Source of the DNA: Diaporthe sp. PMI_573
Lineage: Eukaryota > Ascomycota > Sordariomycetes > Diaporthales > Diaporthaceae
Direction of reading: 5' to 3'
Length of the DNA: 64,000 bases
NCBI GenBank assembly: GCA_021399435.1
Contig: JAJTUP010000003.1
Coordinates: 1,240,001 to 1,304,000 of the forward strand
A program made the translations under genes and the position numbers. The notes beneath the pieces are model-generated. The model ran no database searches, was not told where the DNA came from, and was given only the letters and a program-made list of their open reading frames with translations. This document shows positions 34,525-46,578 of the stretch, one piece after another. Positions within the stretch are counted from its first letter, which is position 1; each line of letters opens with the position of its first letter.

Positions 34525-37500
34525 CACGCAAGGGAACGAACTCCTTCCCTTTCCAGCCAGCTCCTTTGACGTTCTGACCCAGGCCCGTGGGAAATAACGT
34601 CGCGGCGGCGCCCAGGACGCAAGCAGCACCCGCCCTCGTGGATCCTGCGAGCCATGCAATGGGCGATCTCGACACTAACCCCCACGGCTTGTGCACTGGG
34701 AGCGCCACTTTGGATGGACGCAGGACGGCGTGGGCTCCCTGGCCAGCCCAGGGCCCTGCCCAGGGGAGGAGAGGGCCAGATCAGCTATCTCAGGAGGGGA
34801 GCCGAAGTCAAGGTCGTCGCGGGGGGTCCGAGAAAGGAAGGTCTAGGTCGCACGTCAAACGTCCGCCATTTACGGATGAGGAAGTCAGAAGCATGGCATT
34901 ACGACGGGGGCCCCATCTGGGCGAGATCCACCCGCATCGTGAACCTGGCGTTGAGCTCGCCAGGCCCTGAAGAGCCTCATATCAGTACCCCACGATTATT
35001 GTGTCAAATCTCGCTGCGAGGGAGGCCAGTTGGCGCGCTGTCTATCATGCCAACTCCTCGTATAACACAATTCTGGAGAAACGCGAATGGAGGGTTCGTG
35101 AAGCACAAGGACAGGCAGCAAGGTCCCATTCAGTGGACCGCCACGGCTGTCGTATATCTGTCTCAGCAGTCAAGGCTGAAGCGGAAACCAGCATGATCAC
35201 TCCGGCCCTTGGTTATGGGTATTAGGCGCCACATGGCATGATCTCTGCCTTCGTTCTCATCCGGTTGTATGCTTTATCACGGTAGAAAGTGGTAAATACT
35301 GTAGATGTTTTCCAGCATCGTCCTGCAGATTGTGTGTACAGGCGCGACGCACTTTCACCTTTCCAGACTCGCCTTCGTCTCCCAAGTGTCTCTCATGATG
35401 TCCTCCCTCACAATCAAGGCGTGGGATTGACGATGTAAGTCCGTATTGCTACTTCGTAAGGAGGGAAAGCGGCGGTACCTTTCCTTTCAGGCGACCGGTT
35501 CGAGGCCTGGACAGCCGCTTCAGACGTGACGATCTGCCTCGAGGTCGTTTGCGATGTCCCATCCCAGAGTGACCTAGTGAACGGTCATAACACAAGGGCT
35601 CTTGAAACTGAAAGACCCTGAATGTTCCTTTTGAGGCTGCTGGAAATGAGCATGAGCTCAAGCAGCCTCCTGATCTAACGAAAAGGACCACTCGGTACGA
35701 ATTCTCGCAGGCTGATGGTTTGCTACCCCTGAACTGAGGAGGACACCTTGCCACTCGAGTCTCTGAATCCCAATCTTTCAACGCCAGGCTTCTTGCTCGT
35801 GGTGCCGTTCACAGGGACAACCCGTCACTGCTGAGTCAAATCAGCCAGTATCGTCTCCTTGATTGATCTCTAGGCGTCAACCAAGACCCGGGAAGATGGT
35901 TGGCTCATGAGTACTCAATTGTTGTCCTCAGAAACCAAGGTGTATTGGCGAAGCAGGTCCCCTTGTGTATCGAGGAGAGGTCAGAGGCTCGTCCGGCAGG
36001 ATGAAAGGAATTTCAATTCGAAGCAAGGCCCTTTGGAATCTTCAAAAGTCATAGGAACAGAGTAGTTGCTAGTGCATCTCTGCATCAGTGACAGCGAGGG
36101 CCTGCCATGATGGCATGACAAGACACCTCCAAGAGATGGTCCCTGTGCCGGTCCCTGAGGTCCTTGAGGCGGACACGGTGTGCAGGATCACTCTCAGGTC
36201 GATCGTGACCCTATGGAAACCTGTACACTCGGCGAAGCAAGGCGGCAGAACATAGCCACTCGGTGAAATTCCCCGTCTTGGTCCTAGGCACCGCCGTCCG
36301 ACACCTGTCTCACCTCATCACTCCGATCATCGAAATCTTGCCATTGCCATCATCATGGTCTTTCAGCTTGCAGAATCTCCATCAAATCATCACGATCTTC
36401 CTCCGCAAATCCCTCTCCAGCTTCGTACTACTTACGCCTCAAGCCACCAACGTCCCGAAGTAGCCGATCCGGTAAGACATTATCGCAGCTGGAAATGTGA
36501 AGTTGTGGAAAGGATCCATTCTCAATGGTCATGACGGTCCTCTCCTCCGTGACCAAGTAGCGGCACTGTGGCCAAGCTCCGAAGAGGCAAGCCGTTCGAC
36601 TGTTGAGACAGGTAGCGATTTCCGGCATCCAGGCGCTGAGCAGCATGCAGAGAGGGACGGGTCGACCACGGCAAAGCTCCTCGATCATCGACCTCTTCGG
36701 TGGCGCCATATCCCCCTCGTCCGCCGGTTCTAGACCTGGGCGTTCTCAGCGCCCTCAGCGCGGGTCGATTTATCGCCACTGCTGTAATGGTTCACTCCAA
36801 AAGCGTCGTGACTCGGTCCTAGTTGGTGGACATGAGATCAGCAGCGCCGGTAAGAGTTTCTAAACGGTCAGCCTCTAGGGAATTCTGTATTTGCCAAGTA
36901 AACAATAACGACGACGCATATTTACTATAGAGAGGTCCATAAGCCATAATCGTCATGATGGGGAAGATGGACACATAGAATCACTATCTCAGTGTCATTG
37001 AGGGAACTTGTTCAGCTTGTTGCCAAGGTAATACTGATTACTTTGGTAATTCCAGTTCTCGTCAACACAAACCGCAAAGACCCGCAACTTGTTGAGTATT
37101 TCACTTAGACACAATGAAATGTGCATCCTGAGATGCAGGGAGGACTTCCTCCAGGGTTTGAATAATTTGAGTCAGAACACGACCGTGACTTAATAACCGA
37201 AAAGCAGTTGTAGAGTAATGTCCATTCAGGAAGGGGAATAAAAAGCAACACAAAAGAAAAGTCGGACCAGAATAGATTAACAGCTCATCTGGTTCACATC
37301 GCCACTTGACTGTAACGACCATGTTCTGGAACCAGGGGGGACCATCATGACCCATGTTGAAAACATAATTAACACGGAAACCGCAGCCACACCCGTGCCA
37401 ACCATTTGGTCGCAGTCGGGCGGTTCGAGTCGTGCGGTGCCCGGGACCGGGAGCCTGGGCCCCCCGATTCTGTTCCACTCCTCCTGCGTTGATCAATCTC

Positions 37501-40500
37501 ACATCAATGGCCTCGGATCATCGCCAGGCCATTGATCAAGACTTTGTTCAGTGCGAACTCTTTGGGACGTCATCACGGGTAGTTCGTGTTGGCACGACCG
37601 ACCCAGTCCAGATTTTCGAGCTAGGCCAAGGAACGAGGCTGAAATGAGAATGTGACGCCGCGGGGGGGTTTGCTGATCGTCAGGGGAGCTGAGCTGCAGG
37701 CGCAAGTGGTGGAAGGCGTCATCCGGGCTGAGAGAGGCAACTATCGACATCCAGCCAGCTCGACGGTCCAGGCCGGGTGTGCAGACAAACGGTGAAACCT
37801 TGGGAAGGCCACGTCCAGTCGATGGGTGATATTGTCTTCCTTTCCCATTTCAAGGGCAAAAGACGGTCAGCAGTCTCGTTGTTTGGCAACCGAACTTTCC
37901 TCGTTTGTTCGTTGGCCGTCGTGATCCATGGGACAGGGTTGAGAACCCACCCACCACTTGCATGGAATTGGGTGCTGCAGGATGAAATTGAGCGAGCAAG
38001 GGTGTCGTTTCTGGCGGCCATGTGTCAATTGCTCGGGGAAGGGGTCCGGAAGCGTGGGCAAGTCCATGCGGCAGGGCTTCCGCGGGCGAGCTGGTCCCTG
38101 CTGGTTCGCGGGGCGGGCCTGGTGGGCTGGCTCTGCAAAACCCTGGGGAACCACTTGCGCCAGACGACAATGCACTGTACGGATTTCTCGATATAGTGGC
38201 CCCACCGTTCAACGCGGTGCAGCTGCACAATCCGCGGCCGTCGACGCGCATCGGTGAGCACCTGACACGCTGATAAGCAGACCGCCATTATCGTCGTAAG
38301 TTCCCTCACCCACCTGAGGGACAGGTTCGAACCCGGGATTTGTAGGTGAGGGAGCCAAGGGCCATTTGGAGCACGTACGGCCTGTGGTTGCGCTGCAATT
38401 CTCCCGTAGCGTCGCTGAAACAGAGAGCTCGAGCGAGAAAAGGGGGCTGCCCGTCAGCCCGGTAGTGCTGTCTGGGATGGCGAAAGTTCAAACAGCAGTT
38501 CGAGACGTGAGAGCACCAAGACCAACCATCCCTTCAGAACCGTGGTCGACTGTCCGCTGGACGATGGAAGCTTGAGTGAACTGGGAGAGATTATCAAACG
38601 AGGCAAGGACCTGTCTGTGCGAGAACTGATGAGCAAATCTCTGTTTGCAGAGATGTATTGTTGGTTGACGATCAAGTCGTCATTTGTTGGCGTGGCAATA
38701 GCGGCCAATAGCTCGCGAGTTTGGGCCTGTTCGGCCAGCATTCTCCTGCGAGGTGTTGGCAATATTGCAAAGCTTTCGAGAGACGGATGGTTTCGCACGA
38801 TGGCAATGCGCAGGCTCGATTGTTTCCCAGCTCCTCGGTCAAATAGATGCCCAAGGGTCCAGAGGCGTGAGGCGGGTGAATCATCACCGCCTTCGCAACC
38901 CCGCCAGGCAGTTCATGCGCACCGAAAATTCCCACATTACCTCGCAAGCGCGAGCAGCTGCCGCGTCGGGCTGTCTCCACCAACACAAGAATGGTGGAGG
39001 GCTCCACTTGTCGGGTCTGACAGCCGTGCCAGGACCGGATCTGATGGAGCAATGACTGCCTGTAATTTGGCGGGCCTCCCGAGACACGCAATTTCACGGG
39101 GTGCCTAGCCCTGTCGAGCTGTGCGTGATCCTTATTAGTCCAGAGGACGACCTGAAGCAAAACCATGTTTGTGGATGTTGGACGACGTCTTCGATGGCGA
39201 GAAAAGCGCTCGCTCGAAGCACTGGGTCTCCTGGACAGCTTGATGCACATCGTTTCTCTGAGGTTACTACAAGCGGCCTCTCGCCGTCTTCGTCGAGAAC
39301 ACGGTGCCCGAAGCTGCAGGTGATTTGCAATAAACGATAGGTCGACCAATATTACCAGGGTTGACAGACAACGGTGTCAGGGAGGTGATTCCTGAATTAA
39401 CGGGCGTTACTAGTCCGCCTGGGAGCCCGGGACTGGTTGCAAACAACAAGGAGCAGAGACTTTCTCATGACGTTGGATTCATTTAACCTCAGTGTGCCCG
39501 CGCTGTCTGACGACTGACCGTCAGAATCGGTCATAAGCGAGCGATCCGGGTTTATTTCGTGATGCGGCACGCTGGACCCCACAAGGCTTCCGGTCCCCAG
39601 AGAGAAAGCTTCAAGCGGAGGAGCGGCCGTTATTAGCCCGGCGGGCTCTTGATTCAAGTCTCCCCTCCCCCGCCAGGCAGCCCGTCAGATGGGCTGAGCG
39701 GGAGTGCACCAGCTAATGGCAGTCTAATGAGCTCCGATCGCTCCAACGGCCAGGTGCAGCTTCCAAGCTGCGGGAACTTGGAACCCCTCACTCACACTCG
39801 TGCCCAGGGCTCATCAATCAGGTGCTTGATCTCCAAGGCCCCGCAACAATCGCTACTGTGCACAACGTTCACCACACTGGTATGTGGGACGCACTTTTTT
39901 TTTGGGTTGCGTTTAGCCTCAAGCAGCCACGGAACCGTGAAGGAGAAAACGCCTTTCCTCGTTCCAGGCTCGCGGCCTATTGATCAACCAAAGCCCACGT
40001 AATCGGGTGGGCGAATGGAGACTTGGCCTAAGATAGGAGACATCAGTAGTTGGGAGGCAGGAGACATGAGGTTGAAGAAGGTTGAGTTGGAGTCGCTTCT
40101 GTGTTACGTGGGGTACATGGCAATGGCCGGTTGATGACTGGGCCACGCAGGTCGGCATGCAGTGCAGTCCCAGCCTCACTTTGAGCTGCAGTAGCGATTG
40201 ACTTCATCTGCAGGCAAGCATGCAGGCCGGCCAGCGATGTTCCTCGCTTGCCACTAAAGCTACCTGTCGGGCTATCACCCCCACACCAGGCCGCTATTTC
40301 CGGAAACCATGGAGGGGGACAAGGAGACGGGGGGCTTCATCAAGCCGTGGCTGACAAGAAGCTCAGGTCCGAGTGCATCTCATCAGCACCGCTGTGGCTG
40401 ATGTTGGTCAGCAACAAGCAGGATCTGGGCAGCTAAGCCGTGAGTGCTCAGTGCTCTGCACCAAGCAGCGTAGCGTCGCGTCTCGGATGCCGGTGCAATG

Positions 40501-41040
40501 CGAGGGAGGAGGACCAAGTGGTGACATCCCATCGCAACGTGGCTCGTTCTCCTTGCTCGTGCACCTGGATCTCCTGCCTCTACCCGGCGTCATAACGCGG
40601 TCACAGTTCAAAATCGTGGAGCAGTGCATTCCTGCATGTAGAATCCACTCCTGGGGTTGTTTGCCAGCCAGCTGGAACAGGGGATGTGCCTACCGTATGT
40701 AGACAGCCTGGATGCTCAAATGTCGATGATTGATGATGAATGACATTTGCAGCGAGCAGGCAGTAAGTAACTCGAGCGGAGTCCATCCACGATCAGATGC
40801 TGAGGATGGCACGATATGGTAAGGTTGGGCTGCACTTCCCAGCAAACGGCCGGTCCCCCCACTAGCCGCAATGTAGGCAGGAAGAAGCGGCACCGAGGGA
40901 AGCTCGTCAAGACGCACAACAAAAGGGAGGGCGCGGAGAAGATGGAGGGGTTGCTGCTTGGCCTGGCCCGGACTGGCTGACTGGCTGGACCCGACTGGGC
41001 TGGCGGGCTGGATGAGCAAACGGTGTCCGCATTGGCACTG

Positions 41041-41064
41041 TGCTCCTGTGCTCCTGTGCTCCTC
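41041..41064. repeat. TGCTCCTG repeat, three copies
   Basis: Two exact TGCTCCTG copies and a third ending in C instead of G. Confidence 0.85.
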
Positions 41065-41849
41065 TCCGGCTTGTCCTCGTGTTCGATGCTCACCTGAGAG
41101 GGCGACGCGCAAAAAACACTAGGCCACATACCAAGACATGTAGCCTACTCGCGCTGGGGAGGGGGGCTGGGCGGCAGGGCGGGCCTCTCCGTGTCTGCTG
41201 CGACCTTGTTCATTCTTTGTTCCTCCATCGAGAACCTCCCACGACGCGATGGGGTGTCTTGTTTTCAAGACAGTGCCGGGTATCGATATGTTCCTTCTTC
41301 ATGCCTAGCTATAGAACAATCTAGGAGTGATGCCTCGATCCGAGGTCTGGCGATGAAGCGGGCAGGAAGACAACGCAACCGAAGATGCATGGTGAGCGTG
41401 GTCGTACTCGGGACGGTACTGTACTGTTACGGTAGACTTGAGTGGAAATGGGTTTCGTGGAACCAGGGCGAAAAGAGGTGGTGGCATGGAGGTACAGTCC
41501 GGAGTACCTCCTCACCTCCTCGCCTCCTCACTCTTGGGCAGACCCCCCTCCCCCCTCGTGGTTTTAGGAGGCACTGCTACCCCTCTGCCCTTGACATCTG
41601 CCCATCTTCTGGAGCTCGCAAGACCCCACTTCTCTTCTTGCAGGTGGGATTGTGAACTCGGGTTACCTGGGCGCTACCCCCTGACCCTGCACGCCCTCGG
41701 CGGGAGGGGAGGTCTCCCGCCCGTACCAACCCCGCCTAATCTCTACCATCCTGCACTAGCCCAGTTGGAGGGTGCCACACACTGTCCTGCTGGGTGCTGG
41801 GCTGGTGCTGGGCTGGGCGGGCTCCCCTCCCCAGCAAGGGCTGGCAAAC

Positions 41850-41945
41850 CGCCCTCCTTTTTTCTCTGCGATCTCCCTCGTCGAATTTCACCCCTCTCTC
41901 TCCTCCCACTCCCATTCACTCCCGCATCACCATCCACCGTCAGCG
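41850..41945 (+). promoter_or_regulatory. Pyrimidine-rich tract upstream of the C2H2 factor
   Basis: C/T-dominated stretch (CCCTCCTTTTTTCTCTGCG followed by CTCTCTCTCCTCCCACTCC) about 420-510 bp before the ATG at 42364. Such tracts often lie close to fungal transcription starts; inference from composition. Confidence 0.3.
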
Positions 41946-42363
41946 ACGCTTCACCCGCCCCAGCCCGTCACGGCACATCCTGCAATCCAGGCAGGACCAT
42001 TCCTCAGCCCCTCCAGAACCTATTTGGCCTCTGCAGCCATCTTATCCCCAGCACCACCTGGTCTATTCCATGACCTGCACATCGACCCCAATGAACTGCA
42101 TCGCCCCTCACAGTCAAGTCGACACACTTTAAACCCCACGGGAGCGCGTGCGAGCGAGCAAGGAGTTTGAGCGATTTCAACTATCGTTCTAGGAGGCTGC
42201 CAATCCGTTTTCCCGAGTGCCCGCCATCGTTGCCAACCAGTCGCTGTCAACGCCCCCCTACGTCGTCGTCGTCCCCCCTCGTTTGCCGTTGCTAGAGCTC
42301 GCCAGTTCTCGCTTCGCAAAAGCCTGATCGACACGCACACCACGCGACAGACCATCTTCCACG

Positions 42364-45024
42364 ATGCCAGGTGCAAGCGTCGCCGTGCCTGCGCCCGCCG
42401 CTGATTCCCCAGCCTCGGCCTCGCGAAAAACCTCCCTCGCACCAGAGAAGAAGTACAAGTGCCAGTTCTGCAACCGAGCCTTTAGCAGGAGCGAGCACAG
42501 GAGCAGACATGAGCGGTCTCGTATGTCCATTCCTCATCCCACCCCAACTACGCGCCTTGAACAACTTTTCTCGTGTGTTTTGACACAATCCACCATGGAC
42601 TCGGAAGAGAAAAGAGTTCGAGTCAGCGTTGCACAAACACGACACAATTTTCTCTCTGTCTCTACAAGCAGATCATAAGCTGACTCTTCCTGAACACAGA
42701 CACCAAAGAGCGACCTTTCAAGTGCATGAAGTGTCGAAGCACGTTCGTCCGACGCGACCTGCTACTGCGACATGATCGGACCGTTCACGCTAAGGACGGT
42801 GGCGTTCCGCTTCACAGCGATGGCAAGCGTCGTGGTGGCCCGAAGCCCAAGACAGCTGTCGCGGGTCCTGCGAAACCTTCACTGGCCCTTGACGGTCCCG
42901 CATTGGAACAGCTCGAGGCCAGCGGCGAGGGCATCTTCGATGTCGAAACCGCGGCTATGCTCGTTGCTGACCTCCATCACAAGGCCACTGCTGTGATGCA
43001 ATCCAATGGCAGCCCTTTCGAGAGCAGCCCGACTGTGCCCTTTGTGCAGAGCGGCAACTCCTTGATGGACCCTCCGACTGTGACCTACCCGAACGGCACG
43101 ATCGGCCTGCCTCAGTGGGACTCGTTCGTCCACGGTGAGCCCAAGAACAACTCGCTGTCCTCGGCTTCCGGCTCCTTTGCTTCACAGCCGTCCTTCGCCA
43201 GCTCCAGCACGATCCAGCCCGCTACGTCTGCTCGACAAGACAACGGTCCAGAGTCCATCACGTCTCAGTCGCTCGACAACTCCGTTCATACGTCCGCTAC
43301 TGGCACGCCCACTTCTCAGTCGCCTTACCCTTCGCACGGCGGTCAGAACCACGCAGAGGCCCACCAGACCTCGGCTGGCTTCAAGCCTCCTCAGGTGATC
43401 AGCGATGTGGAGCGCAACGTGATTCTGGACAATGTTCACGGCAGCGATACCGAGCGAGCGATACCGGACGGGTTCAAAATGCCCAACCTCGAGCGTCTGA
43501 ACCGCTACTTGTCAACCTACTTCGGCATGTTCCACCATCACCTGCCTTTCCTGCATCCGGCGTCGTTTGATCCCACCACTGTTTCCTCGCCGCTCCTCCT
43601 GTCCGTCCTCTCCATCGGTGCCCTGTACGCCTTTGACCAGGAGCAGGCCTTCATGATGCACGTCGGCAGCAAGGTCCTCATCAACGAGTTCCTACAGAAC
43701 AAGGAAAACTTCAGCTCTCGCAAATGCCCTCTGTGGGCCATGCAAAGTTCTCTGTTGAACATGATTTTCGCCACCTGGAGCGGTGATCCTAAGGGGCTCG
43801 AGTGGGCTTGTTCAATCAAGAGTCTTTTGGCAAACATGGTTGCTGGCAATCGCTACGAGCTGAAGCTTAGGCAGGAAGCGCGCGAGAATCGATCGCCGAC
43901 CCGGGGCGAGTGGGTAGAGGATGAGGAGTGCCGTCGCACCTACTACGCGGTGTACATCTTCTTTGGCCTCCTTACTCTCTCGTACAACCACACGCCTGCC
44001 ATCAGCTTCAACGAATTCGAGGACCTACTGCTGCCCTCCACCGAGGCTCTCTGGAACCTGCACGTGGCGGATGAGCTGGCCTGGGAGGAACACCTCGCTG
44101 CCTCCACCGGGGTGACGTTCATGGAGGCCCACGACAAGCTGTTCCAGGGCGAGACGATCAGGTACAGCGCGTTTGCGACTCGTGTGATGATCAACGCTCT
44201 CTTCCTTGAAGTTTGGTACCACAAGCGCAGCCCCGAAGCGTTGCAAGATGTTGTCACCGAGTACAAACTCAGACTCGCACTGGAGACTTGGGAGAAATCC
44301 GTCGACCTCTGCGAGCCCGAGACTGCTACCGTGCCTGTCATCTCTCCGCACAAGGGCCACCCTCTTATTTTCAATGCCACGGCCATGTTCCGCAATGCCC
44401 GAGCTCGACTTGAAGTCGACCTCAAGACCGTCCAGGAAGCTCTTCGTTACCATGACCCGTACGAAGTCCATGCGGCGATGTCAGCGGCGCGGGACCGTGT
44501 CAAGCGCTCTTCGGAGATGATCAAGGTCATCCAAGAGTGCTACAACTGCATTGAGACGGCGGTGAACCAGGGTGTGCGCTGGGTTGCGCGCACCTCGCCT
44601 ACCAACTGGAGCATCGAGCACCCCCTCTGCGGAATGGACCTCATGATCATCCTCAGCCTCTGGCTCTACCGTCTGGAACATGACGACGAGCCAGCGAACG
44701 AGGAGGAGATGGCCATGTACAACAAGATCCGCAAGCTGTTCGAGAAGGACCTGGACCAGCAATACATTTCGCAACTCGGCACCATTGTGGCTCGCCTGTG
44801 GGGCTCCATGCTTGACGAGGTGGTTGTCTGGGGGTAAGTACAATCTCAAAAGTCGAGCTGCCTGCATTGTGTGCTAACCTTCGACCAGAATCACTCGTTT
44901 GATGGGTGAATCCTTCCGCTTCCACGCTCAGGCGCTGATCGGCTACGTCGACGACGTTGAAATGTCAGACAATGTTTCGACTCCCTCGATGTCTCAAGGC
45001 GGAGACGAAGACAGCGTGTACTAA
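42364..45024 (+). CDS. C2H2 zinc-finger transcription factor with fungal_trans domain
   Basis: Nuclear DNA-binding regulator. Exons 42364..42520, 42700..44833 and 44889..45024 give 808 residues; introns are 179 and 55 bp. Two adjacent C2H2 fingers lie at the N-terminus: YKCQFCNRAFSRSEHRSRH at 31-49 and FKCMKCRSTFVRRDLLLRH at 59-77. The second is close to the Adr1/Rsf2/Tda9 type of finger. The first intron splits the codon for the last His of finger 1, so splicing is needed to make a working pair. After a Ser/Pro/Gln-rich linker comes a fungal-specific transcription factor domain (about 310-600): FGMFHHHLPFLHPASFD, LLLSVLSIGALYAF, WVEDEECRRTYYAVYIFFG. The C-terminus is acidic (DDVEMSDNVS). Target genes cannot be told from the sequence. 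Confidence 0.93.
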
Positions 45025-46578
45025 TTCCGGCGATGAATAATGATGTTCGACTTTCCTTGTTTCATTTGAGGGTTCCTTCGGCATATACCTCGCGCGTCTT
45101 TGGTTTTCTGCTTTCAAGGTCTGGTTCTGGCGTGGGGTCAAGGTTTCCTTCTCTGAGTTTCCCGGTCATGTTCTTTGCAATTGCGTTTGCGTCTCAAGAA
45201 TGGACTCTGGCATAATCAGGGAGGGGGGCAGGTTTTGGCAAAAGCCCGGTTGCGCGTTTGGTCCTGGTCCCTTTTCAAATCGGTGGGAAAGGGGATGGGG
45301 TCACAAGAGCTGCCGGCCTCAACACACGAAACCTACCCGGGTAATACGCTGCTGCGCACACGGATCGTTGGCTGGTCCCAATCGGGGGAACTCTTTTTCT
45401 CCTTGTCTTTTTTAGCTACGTCACCCCTAGCAGCCACTTTAATCCTGTCGCCTGCTTTTTTCCTCGTGTCTTCGATGCTTTTGTTTCTGTTTTTGTTTAT
45501 TTCCTTGCGCCTGATACCTTGTTCAACCCATGGCTTGCTTCTGTTATTCTACCTGCGCTACTTTTGCACTTTCCTCTCATGGTGTACTAGAAATGGACAT
45601 GGAAGCTTTGACGATGGACAAAGAGAGGAGGTTGGACTGGATGTGAGTCGTTGGCCAGCCAAGTCAATATAAGGCTGAGATTTGTGTTGCGTTTGCTTTA
45701 ATGAAGGATTCCTCAGCAGTCATTCGAGTTGAATTGTACAAAGGCAGGCAGCTCAGTGTAGCGCTCAAAGAATATCACTTCTCTTCCCTTGATATGCTGT
45801 CTCTCCAAATTGTTTCCCTCTTAGGATGCAAGTGATGATGGCCAAGACTGGTACCGCAAGGAGTGGTGAAATCGCCGCTCGCAAGTGATATGTAAGTGAT
45901 GTGTCCACCAAGGTGTTCCAGGCTAATGCTCACATTTCATTACACAAGACTCGAAGCACAAGGCCAGTGTCGCGCCTGCTTGATTATATATCATTGAGGC
46001 CTACAACCACGCACGTACTAGGGGAGAAGGTAATCATGTATCGATTCTTCTCCTGCCTTTCGAGGTTCCCAGTAAGGTGACACTTGTGTAACTCGATATA
46101 AATTAGAGAACTCCCGGCGGGTTCTCGCAGCCACCCGTCTTTCCCTGGACGTTTTTTTTTTCCTTTTTCCCTCTCCTTGACTTACGCGGCCAACGCATCT
46201 CGAGTGACAATGCCCTTGCAGCTTGCGGGGCTCACATCGGACAAACCAGCCCCCATCCACTGTGTGTTCGGATGGTGGTGACATTCACTGGTAATCCGCA
46301 GCAAGAGCTTACATTGTTGCACCTGGCAGCCGTGTTGTGAGTTACTCACCTGGGTGACTGCGCAACTGTCACAGTGGGACTCACAGATCTGGACAACCTT
46401 GACGGGGCACCTCAATGTTGAGTCGGGTCAGACTTTGGCGCTACTGGCAATGCAATACGGACGATCATTTTTGGAGTCGTGGGCCTCGAGACATCAAGAC
46501 GTCTTGTTCCTGAGAGGAGGAAATAGACGAAAGTGAACTAAAATTCCCTAATCTTCCAAAACAACGAAAACGGATACC
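45025..46578. other. Intergenic region
   Basis: 1.55 kb between the transcription factor and the GH16 gene. One T-rich tract at 46150-46160; ORFs such as 45175..45672 show no family resemblance. Nothing else seen. Confidence 0.5.

Larger units (their letters stand above)
30783..42363. other. 11.6-kb divergent intergenic region without recognised genes
   Basis: The region separates the start of the RasGEF gene (minus) from the start of the C2H2 factor (plus). Most ORFs are 60-150 codons; a few reach about 180-280 (for example 30820..31668, 34654..35196 and 38672..39349), but they overlap in several frames and none shows a domain, signal peptide or splice continuity I can recognise. Bases 30783 to about 31500 are probably the RasGEF leader and about 41500-42363 the leader of the transcription factor, both pyrimidine-biased on their coding strand. 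Short tandem repeats occur at 31261, 32191, 33215, 34493 and 41041. No transposase, reverse transcriptase, terminal repeats, tRNA or rRNA was found. It may hold long promoters, noncoding transcripts or decayed elements; the sequence alone does not decide. Confidence 0.5.

Noticed and set aside
38310..38350. tRNA-like T-loop sequence (GGTTCGAACCC)
   Set aside because: The flanking stem pairs in only three of five positions and no D-arm, anticodon arm or acceptor stem is found on either strand.
38542..39108. 188-codon plus-strand ORF in the gene-free region
   Set aside because: Overlaps ORFs on the minus strand, has no recognisable motif and mixed low-complexity composition; not supported as a gene.
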